A DNA stretch of 14,558 nucleotides from Caldisericota bacterium (lineage in GTDB: Bacteria; Caldisericota; Caldisericia; Cryosericales; Cryosericaceae), in contig JAPLGK010000040.1 of the NCBI GenBank assembly GCA_026390195.1, forward strand, positions 1 to 14,558. The letters are read 5' to 3'. Positions 5,852 through 12,928 of the stretch are shown in pieces. The notes beneath the pieces are model-generated. The model ran no database searches, was not told the origin of the DNA, and saw nothing but the letters and a program-made list of their open reading frames with translations. Both the position numbers and the translations under genes were made by a program. Position 1 is the first letter of the stretch; each line of letters begins with the position of its first letter.

Positions 5852-6313
5852 CTACTTGTCGTACGGTTCGCCCTTGAGGATGGAGAACGCGCGGTAAAGC
5901 TGCTCCAGGAGGATCACGCGTACCAACTCGTGCGGCAGGGTCAGCCTCCCGAACGAGAGGATGCTCGTGCCAGGCGAGAGGGGACGGACCCCGACGTTCT
6001 GCTCGATATACGTCTGCAGGGTGGGGTTGAACCCCTCGGCGCCGCCAATGAAGAACGATAGCTTCCGCGTCCCCATGTTCATGAGGTCTTGCAGGCGCCC
6101 GGACAGTTCGTGCGATGTGATCTCCTGACCACGGGGGTCCAGCAGGACGCGGGCTCCCTCTTCGAACCGTGCATAGTTGGCAAGCTGCCGTGAAGCGACG
6201 TCGATGATGCTCACCTCGCAGTAGTGTTCCAGGCGACGGCAGTACTCGTCCTGTGCCATCTTGTTGTAGGACTTCTTGAGACCTCCTCCCTGGGCGCATA
6301 TCATGATCTTCAT
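5852..6313 (-). CDS. rlmH: 23S rRNA (pseudouridine1915-N3)-methyltransferase RlmH
   Basis: At 153 residues this has the usual size of RlmH, the SPOUT-class enzyme that uses S-adenosylmethionine to methylate pseudouridine 1915 in helix 69 of 23S rRNA on assembled ribosomes. The cofactor-binding FFIGGAEGF motif and the hallmark LTLPHELVRVILLEQLYRAF are both present near the C-terminus. The protein ends GEPYDK, whereas the family normally ends PYHK or PYHR; the usual His is Asp, confirmed at the nucleotide level (TAC GAC AAG TAG). ATG 6313 has no ribosome site but lies 6 bp after a TATACT -10 element, so the message is probably leaderless. The stop faces the DnaA-box segment. Confidence 0.95.
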   Translation of the reverse strand: MKIMICAQGGGLKKSYNKMAQDEYCRRLEHYCEVSIIDVASRQLANYARFEEGARVLLDPRGQEITSHELSGRLQDLMNMGTRKLSFFIGGAEGFNPTLQTYIEQNVGVRPLSPGTSILSFGRLTLPHELVRVILLEQLYRAFSILKGEPYDK

Positions 6314-6319
6314 GCGGTC

Positions 6320-6347
6320 AGTATAGCGGTTGCAGTCCCCCGGACAA
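6320..6347 (-). promoter_or_regulatory. rlmH promoter, predicted leaderless
   Basis: On the minus strand: TTGTCC (6342-6347), 16-bp spacer, TATACT (6320-6325), then GACCGC and the ATG at 6313. Transcription should begin at or next to the A of the ATG, and no ribosome site exists. Confidence 0.6.
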
Positions 6348-6392
6348 GAACCAGAGCTGCATCATCTGGATTCATCGCGACCCTTGGGTTCT

Positions 6393-6457
6393 GCCTGCGA
6401 GAAGGCGCGTACCCAGTACTACTGCCCGGGATGGATTCCCGCGTGCGCGGGAACGAC
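6393..6457. repeat. dRS3-like palindromic repeat, copy 1
   Basis: Contains ATTCCCGCGTGCGCGGGAAC at 6435-6454, an 8-bp-arm hairpin with a GTGC loop, of the form ATTCCC-N8-GGGAAy known from neisserial dRS3-type repeats. The sequences GAAGGCG (6401) and GGATTCCCGC are separated by the same 25 bases as in copy 2. The left palindrome of the pair is degraded here. It occupies most of the 166-bp gap between rlmH and the diguanylate cyclase gene; the hairpin could end transcription of the latter. Confidence 0.65.
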
Positions 6458-6479
6458 GGGTCAGAACGACGGAGATGCT

Positions 6480-7970
6480 CTAGTGGCTGGTGACGTGTCC
6501 ATTGCCAAGCCGTTTGGACTCGTACAGGCGGTCGTCGGCAAGCTTGACGAGGTCCTCCGCGGAGGAATCGCTGACACAGCTGGCGATGCCCGCCGAGAAG
6601 GTCACACGCCCCAGCGTCGTGATGAGCTCTGGGCATGCGGTACCAGCCAAGCGTTTCAGGAACAGCTCGGCCTGCTCACGCGTCGTCTCGGGCAACATGA
6701 GCAGGAACTCGTCTCCGCCATAGCGGAAGACCAGGTCGGAGGAACGCACAATCTTGCGGATGCAGCCCGCAAAGACCCGCAGGATGCGGTCTCCCTCCTG
6801 ATGTCCCAGATTGTCGTTGACGGCCTTGAAGTCATCGAGGTCCAGCATCACCAGACTCATATCCCGATGGTACCGGGCTGTACGCGGCAGCTCCAAGGGA
6901 AGCATTTCATCCATCATGCGGCGGTTGAAGAACCCGGTCAGTCCGTCGTGGGTTGCCTGCTCGCGCAGCTGCTCTGTCTTCTGCTGGTTGTCGATGAGCA
7001 GGGCAAGCCCGGAGGTGAACGGCGTTAGCAGCCTGATGTCGGAGCGCGTGAACGCCGCAACCTTGGGCGACTCGAGGTCGAGCACACCGACACAGTGCCC
7101 CCCGGCAAGCAGCGGCATCGCCAGCTCGGACAATGCCGGCCACAGCCCTTCGACAAATTCGGCGCAATGCCTCGCGTCACGGATAAGAACCGGCTTTGAC
7201 GACAGGAACGCGTGCACGGTGACACCTATGTGACCATGCACATCCATTTCTAGGCCGGCGTGCCCGATTTCACGCCCACGATTGGCCTTGAGCACTAACA
7301 TCTCCCGTTGCGGGTCAAACAGCAAGACGACGGCATGTCCATACCCTAGGACACGACCAATGAGTTCGAGAATGTGATCAAGCCGGGCTTGCAGTTCCTG
7401 CTCGTCGGTTGCTTGCGCGCCAGCTGCCGCCATCTCATAGAGGACGTTCATGTGCTGGTTGCGCACCGCCAGTTCACGCGCCTCCTCATAGCGCAGAATG
7501 ACGAGTGCGATGGTGCTCACCACTGGTTCGATGGCAGTGACCACTTCAGGGGTGATCCGCTGCTCGATGGTCTGGACGTTGACGATGGCGATGACGCGCC
7601 CATGCAGGAGGATGGGGAAGCCGGCCCAGGAAGCGGTCCTGGATACCGGCTTGCGCCAGTCGGCATACGAGGTGAGGTCCTCAATGATCGCTGGTTTCTT
7701 CGTATGGACGATGTCTGCAAGATTCTTGGGCAGGCCTTCCCGGTTGAAGCTACGTTCAGCTCTGCGAATGATGGAGTTGGCAATGTTCACCCAAGCCTCA
7801 ATGCGCAGCCGCCCACGCAAACTGATGGTCATCAGGGTCACGCTGCACGAAGGCACGAGATGTGCAATCGCCTCTACCGCCCGCTGTACCGCTTTCCGGT
7901 GCGAACGTTCCTGAAGGATACTCTGCAATTCGTGCAGCTCGATGACACCAGTGGCACGTGTCCCGCTCAT
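6480..7970 (-). CDS. Diguanylate cyclase with two GAF domains
   Basis: A 496-residue cytoplasmic signalling enzyme that would make cyclic di-GMP from two GTP. Two GAF-type sensor domains are inferred at about 20-165 and 180-330 from their alternating strand pattern and the closing segments GFPILLHGRVIAIVNVQ and AMPLLAGGHCVGVLDLES. The GGDEF domain fills 335-492: DGLTGFFNRR at 342-351, the metal-binding LDLDDFKAVND at 376-386 and the active loop YGGDEF with GGDEF at 418-422. An RSSD at 409-412, five residues before GGDEF, is a canonical inhibitory RxxD site for product feedback. No EAL domain and no transmembrane segment. The GAF ligands are unknown. The ATG lacks a ribosome site. Confidence 0.93.
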   Translation of the reverse strand: MSGTRATGVIELHELQSILQERSHRKAVQRAVEAIAHLVPSCSVTLMTISLRGRLRIEAWVNIANSIIRRAERSFNREGLPKNLADIVHTKKPAIIEDLTSYADWRKPVSRTASWAGFPILLHGRVIAIVNVQTIEQRITPEVVTAIEPVVSTIALVILRYEEARELAVRNQHMNVLYEMAAAGAQATDEQELQARLDHILELIGRVLGYGHAVVLLFDPQREMLVLKANRGREIGHAGLEMDVHGHIGVTVHAFLSSKPVLIRDARHCAEFVEGLWPALSELAMPLLAGGHCVGVLDLESPKVAAFTRSDIRLLTPFTSGLALLIDNQQKTEQLREQATHDGLTGFFNRRMMDEMLPLELPRTARYHRDMSLVMLDLDDFKAVNDNLGHQEGDRILRVFAGCIRKIVRSSDLVFRYGGDEFLLMLPETTREQAELFLKRLAGTACPELITTLGRVTFSAGIASCVSDSSAEDLVKLADDRLYESKRLGNGHVTSH

Positions 7971-7979
7971 ATCAATCGC

Positions 7980-8007
7980 ATCTTAGCAGCCATTGGGAGA
8001 TTTTCCA
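7980..8007 (-). promoter_or_regulatory. Promoter candidate for diguanylate cyclase gene, very short leader
   Basis: On the minus strand TGGAAA (8002-8007), 16-bp spacer, and TAAGAT (7980-7985) preceded by an extended TGC. The ATG is 9 bases after the -10 element, so the leader would be only about three bases; no ribosome site is present. The hexamer matches are moderate. Confidence 0.35.
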
Positions 8008-8014
8008 GCCCTGC

Positions 8015-8644
8015 TCAACCCTCACGCTTCAACCCGAAATTGCCGACGAAGAACTCCATCTCTGGCTCCGGGATGTGGTGAACTCCGCCGAGGACACTTG
8101 CATATACCACAGACATACACGTCTGTTCGAGGAGTTCCATGCGGTTGTACGCCTCCTCCAGATCCGCGCCCACGGTGATGGCGCCATGGTTCGCCATGAA
8201 CGCCGCGTTGCGGTGAACAAGTCCCCTGGCAACTTCGCGTGCCAGTTCGATCGTCGACGGCGTCACATACGGCAGACAGGGAACACGACCCAGCAGGATG
8301 GTCGCCTCCGGCAGAATGTCGTCTGGCAGGTCGTGGTGCGCCAGCGCAAAGCCGACGGCAAACGGAGGATGAGCGTGGATGATGGCTTGCACATCCGGAC
8401 GCAGCTTGTAGACCTGATAGTGCAACTTGCCTTCCGACGAGGGCTTGCCATTCCCCCGCAGCTTGTTGCCCTCCATGTCGACGACGACGACATCGTCTTC
8501 CGTCATGAACCCCTTGTTGATGCTGGCTGGCGTAATGGCAATCTCGTCCGCCAGCCGTATGCTCACGTTGCCACCCAGGGCGGCGTTCATGTTCCTCTCG
8601 TACAGCCGTTTCGCTATCTCGACCAGTTTCGTTGCTGTCTCCAT
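8015..8644 (-). CDS. Class II aldolase/adducin family protein (fuculose-phosphate aldolase type)
   Basis: A 209-residue zinc-dependent aldolase-like enzyme. Landmarks follow E. coli L-fuculose-1-phosphate aldolase closely: the phosphate-binding GGNVSIR at 24-30, the catalytic E71 in SSEGK, zinc ligands H90 and H92 in IIHAHPP, and H153 in ANHG, all two residues earlier than the reference numbering E73, H92, H94, H155. It probably cleaves or joins a phosphorylated sugar at a dihydroxyacetone-phosphate or related unit, but epimerases and dehydratases share the fold. The frame also opens with a TTG one codon earlier; ATG 8644 is preferred, five bases after GGGAGG. No sugar kinase, isomerase or transporter is adjacent, so the substrate is open. 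Confidence 0.85.
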   Translation of the reverse strand: METATKLVEIAKRLYERNMNAALGGNVSIRLADEIAITPASINKGFMTEDDVVVVDMEGNKLRGNGKPSSEGKLHYQVYKLRPDVQAIIHAHPPFAVGFALAHHDLPDDILPEATILLGRVPCLPYVTPSTIELAREVARGLVHRNAAFMANHGAITVGADLEEAYNRMELLEQTCMSVVYASVLGGVHHIPEPEMEFFVGNFGLKREG

Positions 8645-8701
8645 CAATACCTCCCGATATCTTCCTGGACTGCAAGCTCTTGCGTCGCTTCTGAAGCCGC
8701 A

Positions 8702-8729
8702 TTGTCAATCATTGAGTATACCATGTACT
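8702..8729 (+). promoter_or_regulatory. Promoter candidate for the asparaginase-like pseudogene
   Basis: TTGTCA (8702-8707), 16-bp spacer, TGTACT (8724-8729). The start would lie about 30 bases before ATG 8766. The same 118-bp divergent gap has AGTATA at 8715-8720, which reads TATACT on the minus strand and could serve the aldolase gene, although its -35 match is poor. Confidence 0.35.
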
Positions 8730-8765
8730 TCGAAGGTACGTAAGTATGTTCAGTGAGGAGGCACT

Positions 8766-9291
8766 ATGTTCTCGATGATCGTTCAGGGCGGTGTCGGCGC
8801 AGTTCCCCACGACAAGGAAGAGGCCGTCATCGCCGGGGTCCGTGGGGCCGTCCTTTCCGGAAGTGACGTTCTTGCGAGCAGTGGATCCTCACTGGACGCT
8901 GTGGAGACTGGTATCAGGGTCCTGGAGGATGATCCGCTGTTCAACTCCGGCACTGGTTCAGTGATAACCTCGATGGAGAGATTGAGGCGGGCGCAGCCGT
9001 TGCCTGGGGCACTGGACTTGGATTCGGAGCCATCGCCGGCATCAAGAACATCCAGCACCCCATCTCTCTGGCGCGCATGGTTATGGAGAAGACGGACCAC
9101 GTTCTCCTGCAGGGGCGGGCGCCCAGGGTGCGGCCTCGGGTGCCGTGAACATGCTCAGCAATTATCTGGATACTGAGGCGGGGATCGTCGTCGTCGACAA
9201 TCAGGGCGGCGTCGGTTTTGCCCAGAACACACCGCAGATGGCCTATGCCTACTTCAAGCAGGGCATGTCCGAACCTGTCGCGGGGCTGTAA
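8766..9291 (+). pseudogene. Isoaspartyl peptidase/L-asparaginase (Ntn-hydrolase) pseudogene
   Basis: Three pieces of one protein lie in three frames. Piece 1 (8766 to about 8960) gives IVQGGVGAVP... and LFNSGTGSV, the N-terminus of the isoaspartyl peptidase family. Piece 2 (about 8966-9110, third frame) gives NLDGEIEAGAAV and HPISLARMVMEKTDHVLL, the next conserved stretch. Piece 3 (about 9115-9291, second frame) gives GAQGAASGAVNML and AGIVVVDNQGGVGFAQNT, the C-terminal end. Between pieces 2 and 3 the central region of about a hundred residues, including the self-cleaving GTVGAVA-type catalytic Thr segment, is absent. A normal gene is close to 300 codons; this spans 175. A good TGAGGAGG ribosome site remains. 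No activity is expected. Confidence 0.85.
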
Positions 9292-9311
9292 CCCTGCCAC
9301 ATCCGGGTCAA

Positions 9312-9339
9312 CAAAGGGGGAGCGTGAGCTCCCTCTTTG
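9312..9339 (+). terminator. Terminator-like hairpin after the pseudogene
   Basis: CAAAGGGGGAGC and GCTCCCTCTTTG form a 12-bp stem with one G-T wobble around a GTGA tetraloop. Only a short, interrupted T run follows, so termination may be partial. It separates the pseudogene from the downstream repeat and operon. Confidence 0.55.
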
Positions 9340-9364
9340 CCCATTTCTTGGCGGAGTGTTCGTC

Positions 9365-9429
9365 GTTCCCATGAAGGCGGGAACCTATGCGTTGAAGCAA
9401 GAATGGATTCCCGCATACGTGGGAATGAC
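9365..9429. repeat. dRS3-like palindromic repeat, copy 2
   Basis: Two 20-bp palindromes 42 bp apart: GTTCCC-N8-GGGAAC at 9365-9384 and ATTCCCGCATACGTGGGAAT at 9407-9426. The second matches the ATTCCC-N8-GGGAAT form exactly. The layout GAAGGCG, 25 bases, GGATTCCCGC is shared with copy 1. The rest of the 9292-9554 gap holds the hairpin upstream and the operon promoter downstream; no gene was seen in it. Confidence 0.65.
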
Positions 9430-9495
9430 AGACCAGGAGGCACATGCAGGAATGACGCAGCGGAGGACGATTTCTTCATGACACATCACGGTGGC

Positions 9496-9523
9496 TTGGC
9501 GAGCGGTGCTATCCCGCTACACT
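9496..9523 (+). promoter_or_regulatory. Promoter of amidohydrolase-bioY-glycosyltransferase-Nudix operon
   Basis: TTGGCG (9496-9501), 16-bp spacer, TACACT (9518-9523). The start would be near 9530 with a leader of about 25 bases containing AGGAGG. An inverted repeat, AGCGG (9502-9506) and CCGCT (9514-9518), fills the spacer and could bind a regulator. No BirA-type operator was seen. Confidence 0.5.
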
Positions 9524-9554
9524 ATGGTTGTAGCTGGCTCCAGGAGGAACGACC

Positions 9555-10742
9555 ATGGAAACAGATGAGAACATGTTTGACATTGACACGTACGCCAGAG
9601 AAGCGGCGGAGCACCGTCACTATTTGCACGCCCATCCGGAACCTTCGTTCGAGGAATGGGAGACACAGCGGTACATCACCGATTGCTTGCTCGTCCTGGG
9701 CTTGAATCCTTCACCCATTGCAGGAACCGGGGTCACGGCAACTGTCAGCGGAACACGCGGTTCTGCGAACGGCAAGGTCCTCCTGCTGCGCGCCGACATT
9801 GACGCCCTGCGGCTGACCGAGGAGACTGGCCTGCCATTTGCCTCACAGAACAAGGGCGTGATGCACGCCTGCGGCCATGACGGCCATACTGGAGCATTGC
9901 TCGCCGTCGCACACTGGATGGTCGACCACCGGGATCAGTTCGGCGGGACGGTCAAGCTGCTCTTTCAACCAGCAGAGGAAATCTCGCCTGGCGGCGCGGA
10001 ACCATGCGTCAAGGAGGGGGTCCTCCAGAACCCGGATGTCACCTTTGCCTTTGGGATACATCTGTGGAACACCATCGAGTTTGGCAAAGTCGGTCTGCGC
10101 GCAGGGCCTCTCTTGGCAGAAGCCGACCGGTTCGAGCTGACGGTCACCGGCAAGGGCACTCACGCCGCGGCGCCACACCTCGGCGCGGACCCAATCGTGG
10201 CAGCCGCCCAGATCGTCACCGCCCTCCAGACGATCGTCTCTCGCGAGACCAACCCTCTCGAGTCGCGTGTGGTGACCATCGGCACCGTCGACGGCGGCTC
10301 TGCATTCAACATCATCCCCCAGAGTGTCCACATGACGGGCACCCTGCGCGCACTGTCGCGCGAAGACGCCGAACTCGGCGCTGCCAGTCTCCGCCGCATC
10401 GTCAGTCATACGGCCGAAGCTCTTGGTACGACTGCCACAATCAACTATGAATTCGGATATCCCCCCGTCATCAACAGCCGCGAATCCGTCGCGTTCCTGC
10501 GCCCCATCCTCCAGCAGGCTGTCGGCGAAGGCAACGTCGTCGAGCCTGAGATCAACATGGGTGGAGAGGACTTCGCCTACTACCTCCAGCAGGTCCCCGG
10601 GGCGTTTGTCTTCGTCGGGACGAGAAACGTGGCAAAGGGTCTCACTGCCCCACCCCACAATCCGAAGTTCACCTTCGACGAGGACATCTTCCCCATCACG
10701 GTGTCGGTATTCATAGCCGTCGTAAGGGGGTACCTTTCATGA
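9555..10742 (+). CDS. M20-family amidohydrolase (N-acyl amino acid/hippurate hydrolase type)
   Basis: A 395-residue metallo-amidohydrolase. Metal ligands and catalytic residues are in place: C106 and H108 in HACGHDGHT, the E141-E142 pair in QPAEE, H169 in FGIHLW, and H368 in PPHNPKF. RADIDAL (79-85) and the dimerisation insert at about 180-295 (GKGTHAAAPH) are typical of the M20D group, which removes acyl groups from amino acids; the Cys in place of one metal-binding Asp or His is a mark of that group. ATG 9555 follows CAGGAGG at good spacing. Its TGA overlaps the ATG of bioY (ATGA), so the two are translated together. The natural acyl substrate is unknown. Confidence 0.92.
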   Translation: METDENMFDIDTYAREAAEHRHYLHAHPEPSFEEWETQRYITDCLLVLGLNPSPIAGTGVTATVSGTRGSANGKVLLLRADIDALRLTEETGLPFASQNKGVMHACGHDGHTGALLAVAHWMVDHRDQFGGTVKLLFQPAEEISPGGAEPCVKEGVLQNPDVTFAFGIHLWNTIEFGKVGLRAGPLLAEADRFELTVTGKGTHAAAPHLGADPIVAAAQIVTALQTIVSRETNPLESRVVTIGTVDGGSAFNIIPQSVHMTGTLRALSREDAELGAASLRRIVSHTAEALGTTATINYEFGYPPVINSRESVAFLRPILQQAVGEGNVVEPEINMGGEDFAYYLQQVPGAFVFVGTRNVAKGLTAPPHNPKFTFDEDIFPITVSVFIAVVRGYLS

Positions 10743-11272
10743 AACTCTCCACACGGCGTGTCGCGCAACTTGCCGTCATGGTGGCACTGCTGGTCATCGG
10801 TGCCTACGTAAGCATCCCCCTCCGCCCGGTCCCGATAACGTTCCAGAGCGCCTTTGTCGTGCTGACACCGCTCCTGTTCGGCAGCACAGCGTACATTGCC
10901 GTCCTGGCATACCTGCTGCTTGGGCTGATCGGCCTGCCGGTGTTCGCCGGGGGAGCCTCCGGCATGGTCGCCCTCTCAGGACCGACGGGCGGCTTCCTTG
11001 TCGGCTTCCTTCTCGCCTCAATTGTCGTCGGCGCTCTTGCCGAGCATTGGCGCTGGGACTCCTGGCGACGCGACCTGGCTCTTGCAGAAGGATCACTCGT
11101 CCTCATCTATGTCCCGGGCATCCTGTGGATGTGGCGCGTTCTCCTGTTGCGAGGAGGCACCGCCCAAGCGGCTCTCCTCGGCCTTGTTCCGATCATGGCC
11201 CTCGATGTCGTCAAGATGGCTGTGGTCGCCGTTCTTGCGCGTCCACTTCGTTCAGCCCTGGCTGAGGCCTGA
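10739..11272 (+). CDS. bioY: Biotin transporter substrate-binding protein BioY
   Basis: A 177-residue integral membrane protein, the S component that captures biotin in energy-coupling-factor transporters. It has about six hydrophobic helices. Family landmarks are IPLRPVPITFQ at 26-36, GLIGLPVFAGG at 62-72, GPTGGFLVGF at 81-90, and the late DVVK (156-159). The start ATG overlaps the amidohydrolase stop, and AAGGGGG lies upstream as a ribosome site. No bioM/bioN or EcfA/EcfT genes are adjacent, so it probably borrows a shared ECF module or works alone. No biotin synthesis gene is in the window. Confidence 0.93.
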   Translation: MKLSTRRVAQLAVMVALLVIGAYVSIPLRPVPITFQSAFVVLTPLLFGSTAYIAVLAYLLLGLIGLPVFAGGASGMVALSGPTGGFLVGFLLASIVVGALAEHWRWDSWRRDLALAEGSLVLIYVPGILWMWRVLLLRGGTAQAALLGLVPIMALDVVKMAVVAVLARPLRSALAEA

Positions 11273-11274
11273 CG

Positions 11275-12435
11275 GTGGCCGACTACAAGGTTCTGCTTGC
11301 GTACGCCAGCGTAGGCGCCGGGCATGAGCAGGCGGCACACGCGCTGGGAGAGGTCTTCGATCAGCGAGGCTGGGAAACGCGCTACGTCGACTTCCTCGAC
11401 GAGGTCCCCGTGGCCATGCGCTTCGTCATGTGCGATGCCTATCTGCAACTCATCAAGATGCTGCCGGAAGCCTATGACCTGGCCTTCCAGGCCACCGTCA
11501 CGCTCGACCTCAAGGAGGCGGAGCGCACATCGCTGCTTCTCGCAAACGTCGGCTACAGGAGACTACGAGAGCTGGCACTCATGGAGGCTCCCGACGCGAT
11601 CGTCTCCACGAACCTCTGGCCGACACTGGCGCTCTCAAAAGTCAAACAGCACCGCCTGCAGGGGACGCCGCTGATCAACTGCTTCACCGACTACGTCCTG
11701 CAGACACTGTACATGGTCAAGGGGGTCAACTGGCACGTCTCGGCCAACGAGCAAATCACCGCTACCTTCCAAGCTTCCCACCGGCGTGTCCGCCAGCCCA
11801 TCTACTCCTTCGGCATTCCCGTCCGTCCGGTGTTCGCCGTCCACCATTCTCGGCAGGAAGCCCGTGCCATGCTGGATATCCCACAGGACGTCCATCTGGC
11901 CGTCGTCATGGGAGGAGGACTCGGCCTCGGGAACATCCTCGAGGCATGTGACACCCTGACGTCCAGGCCCTTTGGAGAACCCGTCACCGTCGTGGCTCTC
12001 TGCGGCAACAACGCTGATGTCCAGAGTCAGATAGGCAACCTCGCCGTCGCTCGTTCGTCCACGCACACTATCACGGCAGTCGGCTGGACTGACCAGATTC
12101 CCACGTACATGCAGGCAGCTGACCTGCTCGTCAGCAAGGCAGGAGGCGTCACGCTTGCCGAGGCGGCGGCTGTCGGCGTCCCACTCATCATCTTCCAGCC
12201 CCTCCCCGGTCAGGAGACCGTGAACGTCCGATTCCTGACACAGCACGAGGCAGCGTATGCGGCAGAGGACGCCGAGCAGCTTCTGCGTGCCGCTGACGAG
12301 CTGATGTTCACAAGAAGGGGATCAGAGATGTCCGGTAACCTCAGGCGCCTGGGGAGGCCCAACTCCACCTACGACATCGTCGCAAGGATCAGTGAAGACG
12401 TGTGCCGCCCGGCATCGCCAACAGGGTCGTCATGA
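11275..12435 (+). CDS. MGDG synthase/MurG-like glycosyltransferase (GT28 type)
   Basis: A 386-residue two-domain GT-B glycosyltransferase. The N-terminal GAGH (14-17) in ASVGAGHEQAA is typical of monogalactosyldiacylglycerol synthase and processive diacylglycerol glucosyltransferases. The C-terminal domain has the nucleotide-sugar site: VMGGGLGLGNI at 211-221, SKAGGVTLAEA at 287-297 and QETVN at 313-317. It probably transfers a sugar from a UDP-sugar to diacylglycerol at the membrane face, making glycolipids. The GTG start is two bases after the bioY stop, with GAGG inside the end of bioY as ribosome site. The end overlaps the next gene (ATGA). The acceptor and the sugar are inferred only from the family. 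Confidence 0.88.
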   Translation: MADYKVLLAYASVGAGHEQAAHALGEVFDQRGWETRYVDFLDEVPVAMRFVMCDAYLQLIKMLPEAYDLAFQATVTLDLKEAERTSLLLANVGYRRLRELALMEAPDAIVSTNLWPTLALSKVKQHRLQGTPLINCFTDYVLQTLYMVKGVNWHVSANEQITATFQASHRRVRQPIYSFGIPVRPVFAVHHSRQEARAMLDIPQDVHLAVVMGGGLGLGNILEACDTLTSRPFGEPVTVVALCGNNADVQSQIGNLAVARSSTHTITAVGWTDQIPTYMQAADLLVSKAGGVTLAEAAAVGVPLIIFQPLPGQETVNVRFLTQHEAAYAAEDAEQLLRAADELMFTRRGSEMSGNLRRLGRPNSTYDIVARISEDVCRPASPTGSS

Positions 12436-12920
12436 CGGAACTGCTGCCGTCCTGGGCGCGGCTGCTGCCCAAACACTTCACCGCGTCGGGTTTTGTCCTG
12501 CGAGATGACCGCATCCTGCTGGTCAATCACCGCAAACACCGTGTCTGGATCTACCCGGGCGGTCACGTGGAGCCGGACGAAACGCCAGACGAAGCATGCC
12601 TCCGCGAGGTCTTCGAGGAGACAGGAGTGCATTGCCGCATCGTGAGTCCCCGGGACGAGACACTGGGCGAGCCCGGCGTCGTTGAGGTCCTGCACGTTCC
12701 ATGGATGGTCCTGTGTGAGCGCATCCCGACTGGCACGGAACCCGAGCACTGCCACATCGACTTCGCCTACGTCTGTGAGCCCCTGCCCGGCGAGGGAGCA
12801 CACCTCACCGAGGAGGTCCGGGAGACGGAAGGCATCGGATGGTTCACGCTCGAGGAAATGGGTTCGCTGAGCCTGTTCCCCGACTTCCGCCGTCAGGTCA
12901 CCAAACTGCTCAGCCTGTAG
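12432..12920 (+). CDS. Nudix hydrolase
   Basis: A 162-residue Nudix protein. The box GX5EX7REUXEEXGU is complete at residues 44-66 (GHVEPDE ... REVFEETGV), so the metal-dependent hydrolysis of a nucleoside diphosphate linked to another group is expected. The frame could open at a GTG at 12402, but ATG 12432 overlaps the glycosyltransferase TGA as ATGA and is the natural coupled start. A nucleotide-sugar or damaged-nucleotide substrate would fit, but nothing in the sequence decides. It ends only 8 bp from the convergent nitroreductase gene, with no room for a separate terminator. Confidence 0.92.
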   Translation: MTELLPSWARLLPKHFTASGFVLRDDRILLVNHRKHRVWIYPGGHVEPDETPDEACLREVFEETGVHCRIVSPRDETLGEPGVVEVLHVPWMVLCERIPTGTEPEHCHIDFAYVCEPLPGEGAHLTEEVRETEGIGWFTLEEMGSLSLFPDFRRQVTKLLSL

Positions 12921-12928
12921 CCCGTCTG

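Noticed and set aside
5043..6299. 418-codon minus-strand open frame across the AraC gene, the DnaA-box gap and rlmH
   Set aside because: It overlaps two well-identified genes in other frames, has no family motif, and is a chance consequence of high GC content.
8703..8708. Perfect TTGACA on the minus strand as -35 of the aldolase gene
   Set aside because: No acceptable -10 hexamer is found 16-18 bp downstream; the overlapping plus-strand TTGTCA has a better partner.
12402..12431. GTG start for the Nudix gene
   Set aside because: The ATGA overlap at 12432 is the same junction type used elsewhere in the operon, and the Nudix domain starts after it.
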